A stretch of DNA of 17,582 bases from contig DATIZY010000110.1 in assembly GCA_035516895.1 (NCBI GenBank), forward strand, positions 1-17,582. Reading direction: 5' to 3'. The notes below the pieces were generated by a model. It searched no databases and was not told the origin of the DNA. It saw only the letters and a program-made list of their open reading frames with translations. A program made the position numbers and the translations under genes. This document shows positions 1 through 7,575 of the stretch, in pieces. Source of the stretch: Gp7-AA10 sp035516895. Lineage in GTDB: Bacteria > Acidobacteriota > Thermoanaerobaculia > Gp7-AA8. Position 1 is the first letter of the stretch; every line of letters starts with the position of its first letter.

Positions 1-9
1 ATAAACCCG

Positions 10-37
10 CTCGCTGCTCGCCGCTCGCCGCTCGCTG
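10..37. repeat. Four tandem 7-bp repeats (CTCGCYG)
   Basis: Seen directly: CTCGCTG, CTCGCCG, CTCGCCG and CTCGCTG follow each other without a gap just upstream of selB. The array may continue to the left of the window. No Shine-Dalgarno sequence lies between it and the selB ATG; the only A/T-rich bases are TAGATT at 39-44. It may be a short simple-sequence repeat left by slippage. A regulatory role is not supported. Confidence 0.75.
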
Positions 38-53
38 GTAGATTACGCCGGAC

Positions 54-1940
54 ATGAGCCGCAAGAAGCGGGTGGTCGGCACGGCCGGCCACATCGATCA
101 CGGCAAAACGGCGCTCGTCAAAGCGCTGACCGGCGTCGACACCGATCGCCTGCCGGAAGAGAAACGCCGCGGGATCACGATCGACCTCGGTTTCGCCAGC
201 TGGTTCACCGACGAGTATCAGATCGGATTCGTCGACGTGCCCGGCCACGAGCGCTTCGTGAAAAACATGCTCGCTGGCGCGGGTGGAATCGACAGCGTGC
301 TGCTCGTCGTTGCCGCCGACGAATCGATCAAGCCGCAAACCCGCGAGCACTTCGCGATCTGCAAGCTCCTCGGCATCCGCACTGGCGTTGTGGCGATCAC
401 GAAATCCGATCTCGTCGATCGCGACATGATCGAGCTCGTCCGGCTCGAGATCGAGGAGCTCGTCGCCGGCAGTTTTCTCGAAGGCAAGCCGATCGTGCCG
501 GTGAGCAGCGTCACCGGCGCCGGCATCGACGATCTTCGCAAGGCGATTCTGGCGTCTGTGGCCGAGGTGGACGATCGCGACGCGACGACGAGAGTGTTTC
601 GACTGCCGATCGATCGCGTGTTCACGATGAAGGGCTTCGGCTCGGTGATCACCGGCACCACGTTTTCGGGACGGCTCGATGAGGACAGCGATGTCGAAGT
701 GCTGCCCGGCGGATTGCGAAGCCGCGCGCGGTCGATTCAGGTGCACGGTGAGGCGCGCGATCACGCCTCCGCCGGCGAGCGGACGTCGATCAACCTGGCC
801 GATCTCGAGCTCGAGCAGCTTCATCGCGGACAGCAGGTGCTCACACCCAACACGCTGCGCGCATCGCAAGTCATCACCGCGCGGCTCGATCTGCTCGCGG
901 ATGCGAAGCCGCTCAAAGAGCAGACGCGCATCCGATTTCACCACCTCGCCGACGAGCTCCTGGGCCGCATCCGCTTTGTCGACGCGACGCAGGAGCTACG
1001 GCCGGGGCAGAGCGCGTTCGTGCAGATCACGCTCGAGCTGCCGGTCGTCGCGGTCAGCGGCGATCGCTTCGTGATCCGCCGCTACTCGCCCGCGTACACG
1101 ATCGGCGGCGGCACGATCCTCGATGCGCATCTGCCGAAGCTGCGGCGAGGCACGCGAGCGGAGCTTCTCGAAACGCTCGCGAACGGCACGCTCGCGGAGC
1201 GCGTCGAGCTGATGGCGCGGCTCGAGGGCCTCCGCGGACTGACGATCCGCGAAGTGCAGGCCCGCACCGGCATTCGCATCGAGACGCTGGCAAAGGAGCT
1301 CAAGCATCTGCCGCATCTCGCGGACTCGGGCGACCGCCGCTGGATTCACATCGACACGCTCGCCGATTTCCGCCGCCGCGCGATGGAGTTTCTCGACCGT
1401 TACTTCAAAGAGAACCGCATCGCGATCAACGTGCCGAAGAGCGAGTTCGTGCAGCAGCTGATTCCGCACGGCAGCGATCCGGCGCTGATCAACTTCCTTC
1501 TGCAGGATCTCGCGCGCGAGAAGATCATCGCGGTCGACGGAGATGCGATCGGCATCCCCGGCCGGTCCAAGACTCTCGGCGGAGCCGAAGGCGAGCTGGC
1601 GCGGATGATCGAGTCACGCTTCGCCGACGCGGGCCTGCAGCCGCCGGCCGTGTCGGAGCTGATCAACACGATCGCGCAGAAGCCGAAGGTGATCGAAGGC
1701 GTCGTGGGATTTCTCGTGAAGCAGGGAAAACTCGTGCGCCTCGCCGACGGCGTGTACGTTCACCAGAAAAGTCTCGACACGGCGAAACAGACGATTGCGA
1801 CCCGGCGCGGGCAGACGATCGACGTCGGCCAGTTCAAGGAGCTTTTTGGACTTTCTCGTAAAGTCGCAATTCCTCTTCTCGAGTACTTTGACCGCTCCGG
1901 GGTGACGAAGCGGATTGGCGATTCACGTCAGGTGCTGTGA
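54..1940 (+). CDS. selB: Selenocysteine-specific translation elongation factor SelB
   Basis: SelB is the EF-Tu-like GTPase that carries selenocysteyl-tRNA(Sec) to in-frame UGA codons marked by a SECIS hairpin in the mRNA. The 628-residue protein has the family's usual length. The GTPase domain shows the P-loop GHIDHGKT (12-19), the switch I segment RRGITIDLGF (38-47), DVPGH (61-65) and TKSD (116-119). Beta-barrel domains follow to about residue 350, and the C-terminal half fits the winged-helix repeats that bind SECIS. The ATG at 54 places the P-loop at the usual distance. There is no clear ribosome-binding site. selA, selD and tRNA-Sec are not in the window, so they must lie elsewhere if the pathway is complete. 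The last 107 bases overlap, antisense, the end of the convergent lipoprotein gene. The assignment is secure. Confidence 0.96.
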   Translation: MSRKKRVVGTAGHIDHGKTALVKALTGVDTDRLPEEKRRGITIDLGFASWFTDEYQIGFVDVPGHERFVKNMLAGAGGIDSVLLVVAADESIKPQTREHFAICKLLGIRTGVVAITKSDLVDRDMIELVRLEIEELVAGSFLEGKPIVPVSSVTGAGIDDLRKAILASVAEVDDRDATTRVFRLPIDRVFTMKGFGSVITGTTFSGRLDEDSDVEVLPGGLRSRARSIQVHGEARDHASAGERTSINLADLELEQLHRGQQVLTPNTLRASQVITARLDLLADAKPLKEQTRIRFHHLADELLGRIRFVDATQELRPGQSAFVQITLELPVVAVSGDRFVIRRYSPAYTIGGGTILDAHLPKLRRGTRAELLETLANGTLAERVELMARLEGLRGLTIREVQARTGIRIETLAKELKHLPHLADSGDRRWIHIDTLADFRRRAMEFLDRYFKENRIAINVPKSEFVQQLIPHGSDPALINFLLQDLAREKIIAVDGDAIGIPGRSKTLGGAEGELARMIESRFADAGLQPPAVSELINTIAQKPKVIEGVVGFLVKQGKLVRLADGVYVHQKSLDTAKQTIATRRGQTIDVGQFKELFGLSRKVAIPLLEYFDRSGVTKRIGDSRQVL

Positions 1941-2598
1941 CGTTCCTGTAGTCGGCCGAAACGTTCAGCAGCGATTGCGGCACATTTCGTCGATCGATGC
2001 TGACGACCGTGTGGTCGACGACGAGCTTCGATTTGCCGTACGGCAGCTCCGCGTGATCGATGAGTGGAAAGCCGCGGACGGCCGCGAAGGTGTCGTCGAG
2101 CATCCCCCACAGCTGCGGCGGAACGTCGGGAGGCGCGCCGATCCACAATTCACGTTGATATCCACCCATTCGCATCAGAAACTGCGTCGCCTCGACGCCC
2201 TGCACGACGCGTTTCTGGCCGGTGGCCTGGAGTCCTGTCTTCGGGCGGTCAGGACCGGCGGAAGCCGGCGCTCCATCGACAGGCACGGTGTAGTAGGTCT
2301 TCGCGAGATCGTCGACGTACGTGATCGTGTTGTGATCGAGGTCGAAGAGCCGCCAGCGATCGACTTCCCTGTCGCTGCGTGCGTGTCCGTTCGCGATGGC
2401 GATCGTGTGCGTGAACGTCTTGTTTTGCGGCTGCAGCGTGGTGCGGATCGTGATCACCGTCGCCGCAACCGTCGGCTCGCCGGCGCGCGTCGTCGTCGCA
2501 CCGGGTGGCGTCATCGAAGGCCTGCCGCACGCAGCCGCGAACACGAGCGACCACGCGCACAGCCTCAGTCCTTCGCCTCGTACCAACTTCTGCCCCAC
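1834..2598 (-). CDS. Putative lipoprotein, DUF4412-like
   Basis: A 254-residue secreted protein. The first 24 residues form a lipoprotein signal: a basic start (KLVR...), a hydrophobic stretch and AAAC, with Cys24 as the likely lipidated residue. The mature part contains short beta-rich segments (WRLFDLDHNTITYVDD, AKTYYTVP, GYQRELWIG). These recall DUF4412-type periplasmic proteins that end in a 'modified Cys-x-E..M' pattern, but the match is by eye only and the function is unknown. The start is GTG at 2598, inside the end of polA (34-base overlap), so the two genes are probably co-transcribed. TTG at 2586 is an alternative start. About the last 35 residues are antisense to selB and look less family-like, so the gene may have lost an earlier stop. 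Confidence 0.72.
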   Translation of the reverse strand: MGQKLVRGEGLRLCAWSLVFAAACGRPSMTPPGATTTRAGEPTVAATVITIRTTLQPQNKTFTHTIAIANGHARSDREVDRWRLFDLDHNTITYVDDLAKTYYTVPVDGAPASAGPDRPKTGLQATGQKRVVQGVEATQFLMRMGGYQRELWIGAPPDVPPQLWGMLDDTFAAVRGFPLIDHAELPYGKSKLVVDHTVVSIDRRNVPQSLLNVSADYRNVTAPDVNRQSASSPRSGQSTREEELRLYEKVQKAP

Positions 2599-5198
2599 CG
2601 CGTATCGACCGCCAGCGGAACCGCGAGCGGATAGATGTTCTCCATCGTATCTTTCACGATCCCGGCCACCTTCTCCGCTTTCTCCGCCGGCACTTCGATG
2701 ACGATTTCGTCGTGGACCGTCAGCAGCATCGCGCCGTCGCCGCCGAGGTTTGCGTCCAATGCAATCATGGCGAGCTTGAGGATGTCCGCCGCGGTGCCCT
2801 GAATCGGCGCGTTGATGGCCATCCGCTCCGCGTTTCCGCGCACGGTGAACGAGCGATTGTGGATCTCCGGGATGTAGCGGACGCGGCCGAAGAGCGTCGT
2901 CACTTTGCCGGTCGCGCGCGCTGCTTCGAGCGTGCGGTCGAGGTACTCCTGAATCTTCGGATAGCGCGCGAAGTAAGCGTCGATGAAGTCCTTCGCCTGC
3001 GCGGTCGAGATGTTCAACTCGTTCGACAGCCGGAACGCCGACATGCCGTACAGCACTCCGAAGTTGATCGTCTTCATCGCGCGGCGCTGATCCGCCGTGA
3101 CCTCCCGCTCCGGCACGTCGAAGATCTGCGCGGCCGTCGAACGGTGGATGTCCGCGCCGCGGCGGAAAGTCTCGATGAGCGATTCGTCCTGCGAGATGTG
3201 CGCGAGGATCCGCAGCTCGACCTGCGAGTAATCGGCCGCGAGCAGCACGTTGCCGTGGCTCGCGATGAACGCCTTCCGGATCTCGCGCCCCTGCTCCGTG
3301 CGGATGGGAATGTTCTGCAGGTTCGGATCGGACGACGACAGCCTCCCCGTCGCTGCAACGGCCTGATTGAACGAGGTGTGCACACGGCCGTCGGCGCGCA
3401 CGAGCTGCGGCAGCGCATCGACGTACGTCGACTTCAGCTTGTGAAGCTCGCGATGCTGCAGGATCAGCTGCGGCACCACGAAGCCGTGGCTCGCGAGCTC
3501 CTGCAGCACGTCCATCGACGTCGAGTAGGCCTTCGTGCCTTTCGTTTTCTTGATCGACGGATACTGCAGCTTCTCGAACAGGATGTGGCCGAGCTGCTGC
3601 GGCGAGTTGATGTTGAACTCGACGCCCGCTTCGGCGTAGATCCGCTTTTCCAGATCGGCGAGCTGCGCGCCCATCGCGTTCGACATCTGCTGCAGGAGCG
3701 GAACATCGATCCTGATGCCGCGCTCCTCCATGCGCGCGAGCACGGGAATCAGCGGCATCTCGATCGTCTCGTAGATTTTCTGCAGCGCCGGATCGCGCTC
3801 GAGCTCCGGCTCGAGCACCTCTTTGAGCGAGAGGATGATGTCGGATTTTTCACCAAGGTACTGCTGATAAGGAGAGAGGGCGGAGGAGCCGATCTCGTGA
3901 TCGAGCGCAAACAGCGGCGCGGTTTTCGCCACGTCTTTGCGCGAAGTGACGTCGAGCTTGAGCCGGTCGCGCGCGACATTCGCCAGCTCGTGGCTCGGCA
4001 GGCCGGGATTGATGACGTACGACATGATCATCGTGTCGGCCCAACGCTTCGGCACCGGCCAGCCGCTCGCTTCGAGCCGCCGCATCTGCAGCTTCGCATC
4101 GTGCGCGATGAAGAGGCGGTCCGATGCGAGCAGCCGCCGCAGCTCGGAATCGATTGCGCCGCCGACCGGCACGATCAGCGACTCCGTCGGTTTGACCGAA
4201 AGCGAAGCGCCTAACAACCCGTCGAAGCCGTCGGGTGTCTTCGGTTCGAACCAGATCGCCACGATCGCGCTCGTGCCGACAAACGCGTGAACGTCGTCAA
4301 CGCTGTCCGCCACCCGATACTCCCTCGCCACCGGCGGCGCCTCGGGCAAATACTCCTGCATGAGCGAGGCGAACTCGAGGCGCGAGAAAACGTCGTGCAG
4401 CTTGGCACGGTCGGGCTCCTGACGCTTCAGCGCCTCGAAGTCGACATTCACGTCGAGGTCGCATTTGATCGTCGCCAGCTCCCGCGAGAGAAACGCTTTG
4501 TCGCGGTTTTCTTCGAGCTTCTTCCGCTGCGCCGGCTTGAGGTCGTCGAGGTGCTCGTACACCCCTTCGAGCGAGCCGAATTGCTGGATGAGCGACTTCG
4601 AGCCTTTCTCGCCGATGCCCGGCACGCCCGGGATGTTGTCGATCGCGTCGCCCCAGATCGCCATCACGTCGACGACTTTCTCCGGCGGCAGACCGAACGC
4701 CTCCTCGACGCCTTTCGCGTCGTAAAGCACTTCGCGTCCGGTGTGGTAAAGGCGGATGCCGTCGCCGACGAGCTGGAAAAAATCTTTGTCGGACGTGGCG
4801 ATGACGACGTCGTAGCCGCGGTCTCGCGCGTTACAGGCCAGCGAACCGATGAGATCGTCGGCCTCCCAATCTTCGACGCCGATCACCGGAATGCGAAAAC
4901 CTTCGAGCACTTCGTTGACCAGCGGAAGCTGCACGGCGAGGTCGTCCGGCATCGGCCGGCGATTTTTTTTGTAGTCGGCAAAGGCTTCATGGCGGCTCTT
5001 CGCGCGGCCGACGTCGAACGCGACCGCGACGAGATCCGGCTTGTGATCGTTGAGAAGTTTTTTCAGCGTCTGTGTGAAGCCGTACACCGCGTTCGTCGCC
5101 AGCCCGGCCGAGTTCGTCAGGCCGCGAATCGCAAAGTACGAGCGGTAGACGTTGTTGCTGCCATCGACGATGAAAAGAGTGGGTTTCTTCGGAGCCAC
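2565..5198 (-). CDS. polA: DNA polymerase I
   Basis: Replication and repair polymerase that removes RNA primers and fills gaps. Residues are numbered from the upstream GTG at 5237. The 5'-nuclease domain (about 15-300) shows FDVGRAKSRHEAF, EADDLIG, TSDKDFFQL and GDAIDNIPGVPGIGEKG. The 3'-5' exonuclease-like domain (about 310-480) appears degenerate: the DxE of motif I is replaced by IWFEP near 328-332, and motif III reads YLGEKSD. The polymerase domain has motif A DYSQVELR (669-676), motif B RRAMKTINFGVLYG (718-731) and motif C VHDE (841-844). The start is placed at GTG 5198 (877 residues) because homologous sequence begins at APKKPTLFIVDG. The open frame reaches GTG 5237, but those 13 codons lie in a palindrome and look non-native. 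It is followed by the overlapping lipoprotein gene. Identity is secure; the start is less so. Confidence 0.95.
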   Translation of the reverse strand: MAPKKPTLFIVDGSNNVYRSYFAIRGLTNSAGLATNAVYGFTQTLKKLLNDHKPDLVAVAFDVGRAKSRHEAFADYKKNRRPMPDDLAVQLPLVNEVLEGFRIPVIGVEDWEADDLIGSLACNARDRGYDVVIATSDKDFFQLVGDGIRLYHTGREVLYDAKGVEEAFGLPPEKVVDVMAIWGDAIDNIPGVPGIGEKGSKSLIQQFGSLEGVYEHLDDLKPAQRKKLEENRDKAFLSRELATIKCDLDVNVDFEALKRQEPDRAKLHDVFSRLEFASLMQEYLPEAPPVAREYRVADSVDDVHAFVGTSAIVAIWFEPKTPDGFDGLLGASLSVKPTESLIVPVGGAIDSELRRLLASDRLFIAHDAKLQMRRLEASGWPVPKRWADTMIMSYVINPGLPSHELANVARDRLKLDVTSRKDVAKTAPLFALDHEIGSSALSPYQQYLGEKSDIILSLKEVLEPELERDPALQKIYETIEMPLIPVLARMEERGIRIDVPLLQQMSNAMGAQLADLEKRIYAEAGVEFNINSPQQLGHILFEKLQYPSIKKTKGTKAYSTSMDVLQELASHGFVVPQLILQHRELHKLKSTYVDALPQLVRADGRVHTSFNQAVAATGRLSSSDPNLQNIPIRTEQGREIRKAFIASHGNVLLAADYSQVELRILAHISQDESLIETFRRGADIHRSTAAQIFDVPEREVTADQRRAMKTINFGVLYGMSAFRLSNELNISTAQAKDFIDAYFARYPKIQEYLDRTLEAARATGKVTTLFGRVRYIPEIHNRSFTVRGNAERMAINAPIQGTAADILKLAMIALDANLGGDGAMLLTVHDEIVIEVPAEKAEKVAGIVKDTMENIYPLAVPLAVDTRWGRSWYEAKD

Positions 5199-5208
5199 AG
5201 GCCGGCGA

Positions 5209-5273
5209 TTGTAGGGCACGGCCGCGCCGTGCCGCACTCCCGGAGTTCGGCGCGACGCCGCCGTGCCCTACAA
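5209..5273. repeat. Palindromic element over the polA 5' end
   Basis: Seen directly: TTGTAGGGCACGG (5209-5221) is the exact reverse complement of CCGTGCCCTACAA (5261-5273), and one more C-G pair extends it. Inside lies a second stem, CGCGCCG (5223-5229) with CGGCGCG (5248-5254). A further small ACTCC/GGAGT palindrome sits at 5236-5246. On the minus strand it lies immediately upstream of, or overlaps, the polA start codon. It resembles dispersed REP-type palindromes. Whether it affects polA translation is not known. Confidence 0.8.
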
Positions 5274-5654
5274 ACACTTACGGAGCCTTTCGGCTCCGTT
5301 CGTGCTACAGGGGCTGGACCGCTGCGGCCAGTCGGCAGGATTCAAGGAAGCTAAGTGATTAATCGTCCAAAATCGGTCCAATATTTTAGGAGGGAGCCCG
5401 CAGCGGCCACTAAGCGCAGGCGATTCAGAAGGGACCCGCGCAAAAGAGGTCTCGAATCTTTCGAAACCTGTATCATCGTGCGGTTCGTCGCTGCGAAGAA
5501 CGCGCCAAGACGGATCATCGCGGCTGCAGCGCTCTTTGCCTCCCTCCAGATTCAGAAAACAAAGCGCTTATCCTCGAAACGGCCTCCGCAGCGGGATCGA
5601 ACCGCCGGGAAATTTTTGCTTCCGATGGCGCCTCAGTTGCAAATCTGACCGCGC
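5238..5654. other. Intergenic region between polA and the beta-barrel gene
   Basis: Some 417 bases between divergent genes. The first part holds the end of the polA-proximal palindrome and two more hairpins (5281-5298 and 5314-5331). From 5332 to 5654 no convincing gene was found. A GTG-started frame at 5355-5648 has a fair AAGGA upstream, but its product is an Arg/Lys-rich low-complexity sequence without recognisable domains. No promoter for either flanking gene could be assigned with confidence; TATCAT at 5471-5476 lacks a partner -35 box. A tRNA T-arm-like hairpin at 5591-5605 (minus strand) has no matching acceptor or D-arm. Confidence 0.6.
5281..5298. repeat. Perfect 7-bp stem hairpin (CGGAGCC/GGCTCCG)
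   Basis: CGGAGCC at 5281-5287 pairs with GGCTCCG at 5292-5298 around a TTTC loop. A second hairpin follows at 5314-5331: CTGG, a bulged A, then CCG, paired with CGGCCAG. With the larger palindrome at 5209-5273 they make a row of three structures within about 120 bases. There is no T-run after the stem on either strand, so a Rho-independent terminator is unlikely. Confidence 0.65.
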
Positions 5655-6317
5655 ATGCGGAAAGCGTTGTTGCTCCTTGCCTTCCTCGCTGCGCCAGCCT
5701 GCGCGCAGGAGTGGGCCGTCGGCGGCGGTGCCGGGCCCTTCATCTTCGGACATTTCGTCGATCGCACGTTCGCGATCGGCAACGAGAGCGGACTGGCGAC
5801 GACGCGAACCGTTCTTTCGGCCGAAACGCGCGCTGGAGCCGCTGCCGACATCGAGCGTGAGCTCAACGATCGATTCGCCGTGCGGCTCGAGGCGACCTGG
5901 GTCGAATCGCCGCTGCGCGTCAAATCGGCGACCGGCGATCAGGGCACGACAATCGATTCCGGCCGCATGAACCTCACCACGTTCGTGCTTCCGCTCGTCA
6001 TCCGCATCAATCCGAACGGCACGTTCCGGTTCGACGTGATGGGCGGGCCGGCGTATGCGTTCTACGACGTCCACCGCCGCGCCGCGTCAGGTGCGACGCT
6101 TTCGTTCTTCGAGGGAACGCGCGAGGAATGGGGCGGGGCGGGTGCGGTGGGTGTGGGGTGGTGGCTGCGGCGCAACTTCGCGATCGAATGGCAGGCGGAG
6201 TACATCGTCACATCCTCGCCGTTTCGCGCGGACGATTTCGGTCCGGCCGCGCAGGGCGTTCACATCCCGAAACCGCGAAACGGCCACACGACGCTCGGAA
6301 TCCGATATCGTTTCTGA
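5655..6317 (+). CDS. Outer-membrane beta-barrel protein
   Basis: A 220-residue exported protein. Residues 1-17 are a classical signal peptide (MRKALLLLAFLAAPACA, cleavage before QEW). The rest alternates polar and hydrophobic residues in strand-length segments rich in Gly and aromatics (WAVGGGAGPFIFG, FRFDVMGGPAYAFYD, WWLRRNFAIEWQAEYI). It ends in IRYRF with a terminal Phe, the usual signal for insertion by the BAM complex. The size fits an eight-stranded barrel of the OmpW/OmpA-type 'outer membrane beta-barrel' group. The ligand or role cannot be told. No clear ribosome-binding site precedes ATG 5655. Its stop is two bases before the GTG of the HD-domain gene, so it may head the long plus-strand transcription unit. 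Confidence 0.85.
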   Translation: MRKALLLLAFLAAPACAQEWAVGGGAGPFIFGHFVDRTFAIGNESGLATTRTVLSAETRAGAAADIERELNDRFAVRLEATWVESPLRVKSATGDQGTTIDSGRMNLTTFVLPLVIRINPNGTFRFDVMGGPAYAFYDVHRRAASGATLSFFEGTREEWGGAGAVGVGWWLRRNFAIEWQAEYIVTSSPFRADDFGPAAQGVHIPKPRNGHTTLGIRYRF

Positions 6318-6319
6318 TC

Positions 6320-6883
6320 GTGACGAAAACCCGCGACGACGCACTCGCGCTCCTGCACCAATACACAAAGTCGGAATCGCTGCGAAAGCACGCGCTCGCC
6401 GTCGAGCAGGCGATGAAAGCGTGCGCGCGCAAATACGCGCCCGATGAAGACGCGGTGCGCTGGGGCATGGCCGGGCTGCTGCACGACTTCGACTACGAAC
6501 AGTTCCCGAACGCCGATCAGCATCCGTACGTCGGCTCGAAGATCCTCGCGGAACACGGATTCGACGACGCCTTCCGCCACGCGATCATGGGCCACGCGCC
6601 GTACACCGGCGTCCCGCGCGACACGCTCATGGCAAAAGCGCTCTTCGCCTGCGATGAGCTCTGCGGATTTCTGACGGCGTGCGCGCTCGTGCAGCCGTCG
6701 AAATCGCTCGCAGACGTCAAGCCGGCGTCGGTGAAAAAGAAATTGAAAGACAAAGCGTTCGCGCGCAGCGTCAGCCGCGACGACATCTACAAAGGCTGCG
6801 AAGAGCTCGGAGTCGATCTCGAAGAGCACATCACGTTCGTTCGCGAGTCGCTGCTCGAGATCGCGCCGCAGCTCGGACTATGA
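6320..6883 (+). CDS. HD-domain phosphohydrolase
   Basis: A 187-residue protein of the HD superfamily (metal-dependent phosphohydrolases, HDIG-type subgroup). It retains all expected ligands: His24 (LRKHALAVE), the His55-Asp56 pair in GLLHDFDYEQFP, His87 and His92 in RHAIMGHAPY, and Asp112 in FACDELCGF. The substrate is unknown; relatives act on nucleotides or other phosphoesters. The start is GTG 6320, two bases after the beta-barrel stop. The open frame runs further upstream through the previous gene, but homologous sequence starts at this GTG. The stop overlaps the moaD ATG (ATGA), so translation of the two is probably coupled. The function does not suggest a link to molybdenum cofactor, and the pairing may be only operonic. 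Confidence 0.85.
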   Translation: MTKTRDDALALLHQYTKSESLRKHALAVEQAMKACARKYAPDEDAVRWGMAGLLHDFDYEQFPNADQHPYVGSKILAEHGFDDAFRHAIMGHAPYTGVPRDTLMAKALFACDELCGFLTACALVQPSKSLADVKPASVKKKLKDKAFARSVSRDDIYKGCEELGVDLEEHITFVRESLLEIAPQLGL

Positions 6884-7125
6884 AAATCCGGCTCCTCTAT
6901 TTCGCCGTGTTGCGCGACATCGTCGGCAAAAGCGAGGAAGTCGTCGATTTGCCCGACGGCACGCGCGCGCTCGAGGTCTGGCAGCGCCTTCGCGCCGATC
7001 ATCGCGCGCTGGCGGCGTACGATCGTCCGCCGATGACCGCGGTGAACGAGGAGTACGCCGATGCATCCGACGCGCTGCACGATGGAGATGAAGTGGCGTT
7101 CATCCCGCCGGTTGCAGGAGGATGA
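6880..7125 (+). CDS. moaD: Molybdopterin synthase small subunit MoaD
   Basis: MoaD is a ubiquitin-like sulfur carrier. Its thiocarboxylated C-terminus supplies sulfur to the large subunit MoaE, which converts cyclic pyranopterin monophosphate to molybdopterin. The 81-residue product has the normal size. It begins MKIRLLYFAVLRDIVG, a typical beta-grasp opening, and ends in FIPPVAGG, with the essential terminal Gly-Gly. ATG 6880 overlaps the stop of the HD-domain gene by four bases. The partner moaE follows after a hairpin whose first base is the last base of the moaD stop codon. moaA, moaB, moaC and moeB are not in the window. Confidence 0.93.
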   Translation: MKIRLLYFAVLRDIVGKSEEVVDLPDGTRALEVWQRLRADHRALAAYDRPPMTAVNEEYADASDALHDGDEVAFIPPVAGG

Positions 7126-7170
7126 TTCACGACAGAGGCACAGACGATCCTCTGTGTCTCTGTGGTGAAT
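7125..7170. repeat. Imperfect 20-bp-arm hairpin between moaD and moaE
   Basis: The left arm (7125-7144) and right arm (7151-7170) are reverse complements with two mismatches: ATTCAC-g-ACAGAG-g-CACAGA against TCTGTG-t-CTCTGT-g-GTGAAT, with loop CGATCC at 7145-7150. The left arm starts with the final A of the moaD stop, and the right arm holds both possible moaE GTG starts (7162 and 7165). It looks like a dispersed palindromic repeat. If folded in the mRNA, the stem would bury the moaE start, so it could lower or couple moaE translation (inference). Confidence 0.85.
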
Positions 7171-7575
7171 TACTTAACCGATCATCCAATCGACTCGCGC
7201 AAACTCGCCGAAAGCATCATGCGCGCGAGCGACGGCGCCTGCGTCGTCTTCGAAGGAGTCGTGCGCGACCACCACGAGGGCAAGCGCGTCGAATCCATCT
7301 TCTACGACGCCTATCGTCCCATGGCCGAAAAAGAGATCGGTAAAATTGTTGACGATATTTATTCACGTCTTCCACAGGTCGCCGTCGCCGTCGTCCACCG
7401 TCTCGGCCTGTTGAAAGTCGGGGAAGCATCGATCGCCATCGCCTGCGCCTCTCCCCACCGCGGCGAAGCCTTCGACGCCTGCCGCTACGTCATCGATCGA
7501 TTCAAACAGACCGTGCCGATCTGGAAGAAAGAGCGCGGACCCGGCGGCGAGGAATGGGTCGGATGGCAGAAGTGA
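7162..7575 (+). CDS. moaE: Molybdopterin synthase large subunit MoaE
   Basis: The catalytic subunit that inserts dithiolene sulfur into cyclic pyranopterin monophosphate using MoaD. The 137-residue product is close to the family length. It shows FEGVVRDHHEGKRVE (30-44), ACASPHRGEAFDACRYVIDRFKQ (94-116) and PIWKKE (119-124), which contains the conserved lysines. The start is GTG 7162, or GTG 7165 one codon later. Both lie in the right arm of a hairpin, and no Shine-Dalgarno sequence is visible. Homologues begin close to the PIDSRKL segment, so a much later start is unlikely. The end overlaps the Nudix gene by up to 22 bases. Confidence 0.93.
   Translation: MVNYLTDHPIDSRKLAESIMRASDGACVVFEGVVRDHHEGKRVESIFYDAYRPMAEKEIGKIVDDIYSRLPQVAVAVVHRLGLLKVGEASIAIACASPHRGEAFDACRYVIDRFKQTVPIWKKERGPGGEEWVGWQK

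Noticed and set aside
2505..5354. Long plus-strand open frames opposite polA (2505-4214 and 4287-5354)
   Set aside because: They are Arg/His/Leu-rich antisense shadows of polA, which has full family motifs on the minus strand.
5355..5648. GTG-started 97-codon open frame with an AAGGA upstream
   Set aside because: The product is Arg/Lys-rich low-complexity sequence without domain or signal features, and it overlaps no conserved context; probably chance.
5591..5660. Possible tRNA on the minus strand: T-arm-like GCGG-TTCGATC-CCGC at 5591-5605, considered because tRNA-Sec would fit next to selB
   Set aside because: No matching acceptor strand, D-arm or seven-base anticodon loop, and no CCA; the upstream part overlaps the beta-barrel gene start.
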